Positions 5,717 through 9,633 of a DNA stretch of 9,633 nucleotides are shown here, one piece after another. Positions within the stretch are counted from its first letter, which is position 1. Every line of letters starts with the position of its first letter. The notes under the pieces are model-generated. The model saw nothing but the letters and a program-made list of their open reading frames with translations. It ran no database searches and was not told where the DNA came from. Origin of the DNA: an uncultured Clostridia bacterium (lineage in GTDB: Bacteria; Bacillota; Clostridia; Christensenellales; Aristaeellaceae). Both the position numbers and the translations under genes were made by a program. The stretch covers positions 1 to 9,633 of the forward strand of contig CAKTXR010000080.1 in the NCBI GenBank assembly GCA_934631025.1. Direction: 5' to 3'.

Positions 5717-8473
5717 ATGAAATCCATCGCTCTGGATACCGCCTGGAAATTCTATCGCGAAACGGCTGAAGAAGCGCCGTTCGATATGACCTCCCGCAAG
5801 AATCAGGAATCCGGCGGCTATGCCGCGCGCTTTTTCAACGCCGCCCACTGGCAGGACGTGACGCTGCCCCACGACTGGGCCGCCGCGCTCCCCTACGACG
5901 AGGCCGCCAGCAACCGCCACGGCCACCGCGCCGTCACCGCCGTAGACATGGACGGCGAGGTCCCCGGCCGGGATCACTATCGCCGCGTGCCGTCGATCGC
6001 ATGGTATCGCCGCACGTTCGACGTGCCCGCCGAGTGGCTCGGCCAGCGCGTCTATATCGAATTTGACGGCATATACCGAGACAGCCGCGTCTACATCAAC
6101 GGCCAGTATATCGACCGGCACTCAAGCGGCTATATCGGCTTCCGCTACGACCTGACCGACAACCTCTATTACGGCGGGAAGAACGTGATCGCCGTGGCCG
6201 CCGACGCGCGCGAAATCGAGGGCTGGTGGTACGAAGGCGCGGGCGTCTACCGTCATGCGCGGCTGCTGCTCTGCGACGCGCTCCATCTGGACAAAAGCGA
6301 AATCACCGTGTCCGCGGACATGGACGGCGCGTTCACATTCGGCGGCACGGCCTTCAACGACGGCGACGACCCCAGAGCTGCGCGCGTCGTCTGCACGCTC
6401 ACGGACGGCGAAAAGGCCGTCTATACCGCCGTTAAGCCGCTCGGCGTCGACGCGTGGGACAGCGCGTCCTTCTCCTTCGAGGGCAAAATCGAGAACGTGA
6501 AACGCTGGAGTCCGGACGAGCCGAACCTCTACCGGCTGACACTGCGCGTTGAGAACGAAACCGGCGCGGCCGACGAGGAAAGCCTGAACGTCGGCTTCCG
6601 CACGATGCGCTTCGACGCGGACGAGGGCCTGTTCGTCAATGGAGAGCCGCTGAAGATCCGCGGCGCGTGTATGCACCAGGACTTCGCCGGCGTGGGCACG
6701 GCGCTGCCCGACGGACTGCACGAATACAAGATCCGCCGCCTGAAGGAGATGGGCGCGAACGCCTATCGCTCCGCGCACCACGCCCCCGCGCCGGAAATTG
6801 TGGACGCATGCGACCGGCTGGGCATGCTGCTGATGGACGAAACGCGGATGTTCGGCAGCACGCCGGACGCGCTTCACGATCTCGAAGCGCTCATCCGCCG
6901 CGACCGGACGCACCCCTGCGTGCTGATGTGGTCGATCGGCAACGAGGAGCATTCCGTGCAGAACACCGAGGTCGGCGCGCGGCTGGCCCGCACGATCAAA
7001 CGCGCCGTCCGAAAACTCGATCCCACACGCCCCGTGACCTACGGCGGCAACAACGGCGGGGATTACGAGGGCATAAACGCCGAGGTGGACGTGCGCGGCG
7101 TCAACTACGTCCACATCCGCCAGCAGGATTTCGTAGACGCATATCATGCCGATCACCCGCATCAGCCGATGTACGGCTCGGAGGAAACCAGCATCGTCAT
7201 GGCGCGCGGCGAATACCGCGACGGACGCGAGCCCTATCCCACGGCCTACGGCGAAATCGCCATGCCCTGGGCCTCGACCGCCGAGGGCTGGTGGAAATAT
7301 TACACCGAGCGCCCCTTCCTGGCGGGCGGCTTCATCTGGACGGGCTTCGATTACGGCGGAGAGCCTTCGCCCTACGCGCGCAATTCCTCCTCCAGCTTCG
7401 GCGTGATCGACATCTGCGGCTATGCCAAGGACCCCTATTATTACTATGAGTCATGGTGGACGGAGAAGGACGTGCTGCACCTCCTGCCCCACTGGAACTG
7501 GCGCGCGGGCGAGACGGTGCGCGTGATGGTGTTCTCCAATCTCGAACGCGTGGAGCTGTTCGTAAACGGCCGCTCTCAGGGCGCGCAGGATATGGAAAAA
7601 TACGGTCATCTCGAGTGGAACGTCGCCTATGAGCCGGGCGTGCTCGAGGCCGTCGGCTATCGAAACGGCCGCGAAGTGCTGCGCGAGCGCCGCGTGACCG
7701 CCGGTACAGCCGCGAAGATTCAGCTTGCCGCCGAGCAGAGCGCGCCAGGCAGCGATGTCTATCTCATCCACGCGCTGCTGACCGACGAGCACGACACGCC
7801 CGCCCCCACGGCCTGCAACGCGCTGACCTTCACGCCGAACGCCGCCTGCACACTGCTCGGGCTGGGCAACGGCGACGCGGCCTCGCAGGAGGATCAGCAA
7901 TTTGCGCGCAAAACCATCCGGCAGGAGCTGCTGGGCTGGCGCAGGACGGAAAACGGCGCGACCATTCCGTGGAACGCCTTCCAGATGCGCGGCAGCGAGC
8001 ACTACTTCGACCGGCTCGTCTCGCACGAAATGGTGCGCATGGACAATTACGAGCCGTTCCGCGATCCCTTCCGCGTCATCCCCACGTCGGCCAAAATTCC
8101 CTGCACGGCGCGCTTTGAGACGACGTTCTACGCCGAGGACACGCGCTTTGACCAGCTCTATTTCGAGCGGCTCGAGGGCAGGCACACCGTGAAACTCAAC
8201 GGCGAGGTGATCGGCGCGGGCAACGCGAAGGGCTATCCCTGCGCGTTCGACATTGCGCTCAAGGCCGGTGAAAACCGCCTTGAGGTCGAGTGCAGCGACA
8301 ATCTGGACGCGGGCGGCGTCTACCGCGGGGTGTGGCTCACGCGCAAGGTCGACGGCGTATGGACGCGCAGCGCCTACAACAGCCGCGCCCTGGCCATCGT
8401 GCGCAAGACGGGCGACGCGGCGACGATCACCGTCTCCGGCGACGATCTCGAAACGGCTTCCATCACGTTCTGA
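5717..8473 (+). CDS. Glycoside hydrolase family 2 enzyme, beta-galactosidase-like, cytoplasmic
   Basis: A retaining exo-beta-glycosidase of GH2, most like Firmicutes/Bacteroidetes beta-galactosidases that carry a DUF4982 domain; the exact substrate cannot be read from sequence. It has 918 residues and no signal peptide, so it probably acts on imported oligosaccharides. Approximate domains: N-terminal sugar-binding jelly roll 1-185 (WYRRTFDVP, GWWYEGAGVYRHARL); Ig-like 190-295; TIM barrel 300-590, with acid/base Glu410 in WSIGNE and probable nucleophile Glu489 in YGSEETS; DUF4982-like 600-660 (VELFVNGRSQG); and an Ig-like C-terminal domain begun at about 665-727 (LGLGNGDAASQED) and apparently finished at 883-918, with an inserted ~155-residue segment between that resembles a second jelly roll. 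The start at 5717 has GGAGG 8 nt upstream; the frame stays open to 5588 but without such a site. No transporter or regulator gene is adjacent. Confidence 0.93.
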   Translation: MKSIALDTAWKFYRETAEEAPFDMTSRKNQESGGYAARFFNAAHWQDVTLPHDWAAALPYDEAASNRHGHRAVTAVDMDGEVPGRDHYRRVPSIAWYRRTFDVPAEWLGQRVYIEFDGIYRDSRVYINGQYIDRHSSGYIGFRYDLTDNLYYGGKNVIAVAADAREIEGWWYEGAGVYRHARLLLCDALHLDKSEITVSADMDGAFTFGGTAFNDGDDPRAARVVCTLTDGEKAVYTAVKPLGVDAWDSASFSFEGKIENVKRWSPDEPNLYRLTLRVENETGAADEESLNVGFRTMRFDADEGLFVNGEPLKIRGACMHQDFAGVGTALPDGLHEYKIRRLKEMGANAYRSAHHAPAPEIVDACDRLGMLLMDETRMFGSTPDALHDLEALIRRDRTHPCVLMWSIGNEEHSVQNTEVGARLARTIKRAVRKLDPTRPVTYGGNNGGDYEGINAEVDVRGVNYVHIRQQDFVDAYHADHPHQPMYGSEETSIVMARGEYRDGREPYPTAYGEIAMPWASTAEGWWKYYTERPFLAGGFIWTGFDYGGEPSPYARNSSSSFGVIDICGYAKDPYYYYESWWTEKDVLHLLPHWNWRAGETVRVMVFSNLERVELFVNGRSQGAQDMEKYGHLEWNVAYEPGVLEAVGYRNGREVLRERRVTAGTAAKIQLAAEQSAPGSDVYLIHALLTDEHDTPAPTACNALTFTPNAACTLLGLGNGDAASQEDQQFARKTIRQELLGWRRTENGATIPWNAFQMRGSEHYFDRLVSHEMVRMDNYEPFRDPFRVIPTSAKIPCTARFETTFYAEDTRFDQLYFERLEGRHTVKLNGEVIGAGNAKGYPCAFDIALKAGENRLEVECSDNLDAGGVYRGVWLTRKVDGVWTRSAYNSRALAIVRKTGDAATITVSGDDLETASITF

Positions 8474-8489
8474 CAGAGCAGATCACAAT

Positions 8490-8519
8490 GCGGCGCGAGA
8501 GCGCATCCTCCCGCGCCGC
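8490..8519 (+). other. Hairpin between GH2 and phosphatase genes
   Basis: A perfect 8-bp stem GCGGCGCG (8490-8497) with CGCGCCGC (8512-8519) and a 14-nt loop, 16 bp after the GH2 stop. No T-tract follows (ccccattcaaatc), so it is not a normal intrinsic terminator. It could weaken read-through or protect the upstream mRNA 3' end. No convincing promoter is visible between it and the phosphatase gene, which suggests read-through from GH2. Confidence 0.5.
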
Positions 8520-8556
8520 CCCCATTCAAATCAAACTATAAAGGAGCGAACCGACA

Positions 8557-9369
8557 ATGGCAGATCAGCTGAATTCCTTTTCCATCACGGGCGTAGCGGC
8601 TTCTCTGGCCGCGGCAATGGGTATCGAGGCCCCCACGCAGGCCAATCCGGCGATCGATCAGATCGTCAATCTGGTGAAGAACGGCATAGACGGCGGCCGC
8701 GTGGATCGCGTGTTCATGTACAATCCCGACGCGGTCGCCATGTGGCTGTATCAGAAGTACACCGCGCTGTTCGACAATGTGGTCAAGCACACCTCGCTCT
8801 CCGTGCCGCTGCAGACAGTCATGCCGTCGGTCACGCCGGTCTGCTTCGGCTCGCTGTATACCGGCGCGTTTCCGGCGGTTCACGGCATCCAGAAGTACGA
8901 AAAGCCGGTCATCCGCATCGACACGCTGTTCGACGCGCTGATCCGCGCAGGCAAAAAGCCAGTCATCATCGGAGACCCGCATTGCAGCCTGAGCCACATT
9001 TTCCTCGAGCGCGATATGGACTACTTCACCGGCGACACTATTGAAGCCATCAACAAGAAGGCGATGGAGCTGATCGAGGAGGACAAATACGACTTCTATG
9101 TCGTCTACAACGGCAATTACGACTCGCTCATGCACAAATTCGGCCCGGAAAGCGACGAAGCCATGGCGCAGCTGCGCGACAACGTCGCCTCGTTCGATCG
9201 TCTCATCACCGCGCTCAAGCAGAAGTGGACGAACCACGACACGCTCTTCGCCTTCGCAATGGATCACGGCTGCCACGAGATCGACGGCAGTTGCGGCTCG
9301 CACGGCCTGGATATGCCCGAGGATCTCAACATTCTGCACCATTACGGCCTGATTCCCCACACTCGCTAA
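8557..9369 (+). CDS. Compact alkaline-phosphatase-superfamily protein (type I phosphodiesterase-like)
   Basis: A predicted two-metal phosphatase or phosphodiesterase of the alkaline phosphatase superfamily; the substrate is unknown. The protein has 270 residues, shorter than typical nucleotide pyrophosphatase/phosphodiesterases. Candidate site residues in superfamily order: metal ligand Asp58 (MYNPDAV), nucleophile Thr93 within PSVTPVCFGSLYTG, Asp189 and His193 (YDSLMHKFG), Asp236-His237 (MDHG) and His249 (GSHG). The Asp-x3-His and Asp-His spacings match the family, and the last His follows after only 12 residues, as in phosphopentomutase-like members. There is no signal peptide or membrane segment; the alanine-rich stretch at 13-21 is too short and is followed by charged sequence, so it is probably cytoplasmic. 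The start is preceded by AAGGAG with a ~10-nt spacer. It lies 83 bp after the GH2 gene on the same strand and is possibly co-transcribed. No strong terminator is seen downstream. Confidence 0.85.
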   Translation: MADQLNSFSITGVAASLAAAMGIEAPTQANPAIDQIVNLVKNGIDGGRVDRVFMYNPDAVAMWLYQKYTALFDNVVKHTSLSVPLQTVMPSVTPVCFGSLYTGAFPAVHGIQKYEKPVIRIDTLFDALIRAGKKPVIIGDPHCSLSHIFLERDMDYFTGDTIEAINKKAMELIEEDKYDFYVVYNGNYDSLMHKFGPESDEAMAQLRDNVASFDRLITALKQKWTNHDTLFAFAMDHGCHEIDGSCGSHGLDMPEDLNILHHYGLIPHTR

Positions 9370-9411
9370 GCGTTTTTACATAAGTATAACACGCAAGATC
9401 CGCATGAGCTA

Positions 9412-9440
9412 TTGACAGGCGCCTGTGAACGCGATAAAAT
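9412..9440 (+). promoter_or_regulatory. Sigma-A promoter of tRNA-Lys with palindrome
   Basis: A perfect -35 TTGACA (9412-9417), a 17-nt spacer and -10 TAAAAT (9435-9440), with initiation expected about 20-25 bp before the tRNA 5' end. A perfect 12-bp palindrome ACAGGCGCCTGT (9415-9426) overlaps the end of the -35 element. The strong match suits a stable RNA gene. Confidence 0.85.
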
Positions 9441-9468
9441 ATATATCGTTCGTTGATCAAGTTCATAT

Positions 9469-9541
9469 GCGCCTTTAGCTCAGTTGGTAGAGCACCTGAC
9501 TCTTAATCAGGGTGTCCAGGGTTCGAGTCCCTGAAGGCGCA
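9469..9541 (+). tRNA. tRNA-Lys (anticodon CTT)
   Basis: A full cloverleaf can be drawn. The acceptor stem is GCGCCTT (9469-9475) with AAGGCGC (9534-9540), discriminator A9541. The D arm is GCTC/GAGC with loop AGTTGGTA. The anticodon stem CCTGA/TCAGG holds loop CTCTTAA, with anticodon CTT at 9502-9504 reading the lysine codon AAG. The variable loop is 5 nt, and the T arm CAGGG/CCCTG has loop TTCGAGT. All stems pair fully. The 3' CCA is not encoded (CTG follows), so a CCA-adding enzyme is needed. It has its own promoter and terminator and looks monocistronic. Confidence 0.98.
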
Positions 9542-9546
9542 CTGAG

Positions 9547-9586
9547 AAGCTCAGAATCGCAGGGAACTGTGGTTCTGAGCTTTTTT
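9547..9586 (+). terminator. Intrinsic terminator of tRNA-Lys
   Basis: A long hairpin: AAGCTCAGAA (9547-9556) pairs with TTCTGAGCTT (9573-9582), continued by a T-G wobble and CGCAG/CTGTG around a GGAA tetraloop (9563-9566), followed by a run of six T (9581-9586). It is a canonical factor-independent terminator. The remaining 47 bases to the window end hold nothing I can identify. Confidence 0.95.
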
Positions 9587-9633
9587 CATATGTGCGTGCT
9601 TTGAAAGTACATCTCACAATCGTCCTGTTCACC

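Noticed and set aside
6122..7162. 346-codon open frame antisense to the GH2 gene
   Set aside because: It lies fully inside a gene with clear catalytic motifs, its translation shows no known motif, and no ribosome binding site precedes it. Long antisense frames are expected from high third-position GC.
8536..9360. 274-codon open frame antisense to the phosphatase gene
   Set aside because: It mirrors a gene with ordered metal-ligand motifs; its composition (Val, Asp, His, Arg rich) is that of a reverse-frame shadow.
9370..9411. Possible terminator after the phosphatase gene (GCG-TTTTT-... ACGC)
   Set aside because: The best stems are only 3-4 bp, with a loop too short or too long; not convincing as an intrinsic terminator.
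9469..9633. tRNA-Lys as an integration site for a mobile element
   Set aside because: No duplicated tRNA 3' end, integrase gene or attachment repeat is seen; the tRNA has its own intact promoter and terminator.

Overview
This GC-rich window carries housekeeping, peptidoglycan and sporulation genes of an endospore-forming member of the Firmicutes (Bacillota). The strongest lineage evidence is a full-length spoIVA, found only in spore formers, together with whiA, murB, murQ and a tcdA/yrvM-type gene. High GC with class Clostridia-like content suggests a gut-type Clostridia lineage, but that placement is inference. The third-position GC bias leaves long open antisense frames over almost every gene; these are not counted as genes.

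Left block (1-3191, minus strand): a sigma-A promoter at 3163-3191 drives murQ (3095-2172), which overlaps murB (2175-1270) by an ATGA junction. A 340-bp spacer without a convincing gene follows, containing two copies of an imperfect ~78-bp direct repeat, and then whiA (929 to beyond base 1). MurQ breaks the lactyl ether of MurNAc-6-phosphate during wall recycling, and MurB completes that lactyl ether during UDP-MurNAc synthesis, so one transcript holds opposite sides of muramic acid metabolism. rapZ and yvcK, which commonly sit between murB and whiA in clostridia, are absent here.

Middle block (3277-5592): tcdA (+, tRNA t6A37 dehydratase) converges on spoIVA (-, spore coat basement-layer ATPase). 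A strong hairpin at 4005-4042 separates them; its T-tract favours termination of spoIVA. spoIVA has a sigma-E-like promoter at 5563-5592.

Right block (5641-9586, plus strand): a promoter at 5641-5670 drives a 918-residue cytoplasmic glycoside hydrolase family 2 enzyme (beta-galactosidase-like). After 83 bp comes a compact alkaline-phosphatase-superfamily protein of 270 residues with a full set of metal-ligand candidates. A tRNA-Lys(CTT) gene follows with its own near-consensus promoter and a canonical terminator.

I do not see a defence system, CRISPR array, mobile element or clear new multi-gene system. The items most worth following up are the small phosphatase, the apparent second sugar-binding-like module inserted near the C-terminus of the GH2 enzyme, the direct repeat between murB and whiA, and related palindromes in two promoters.
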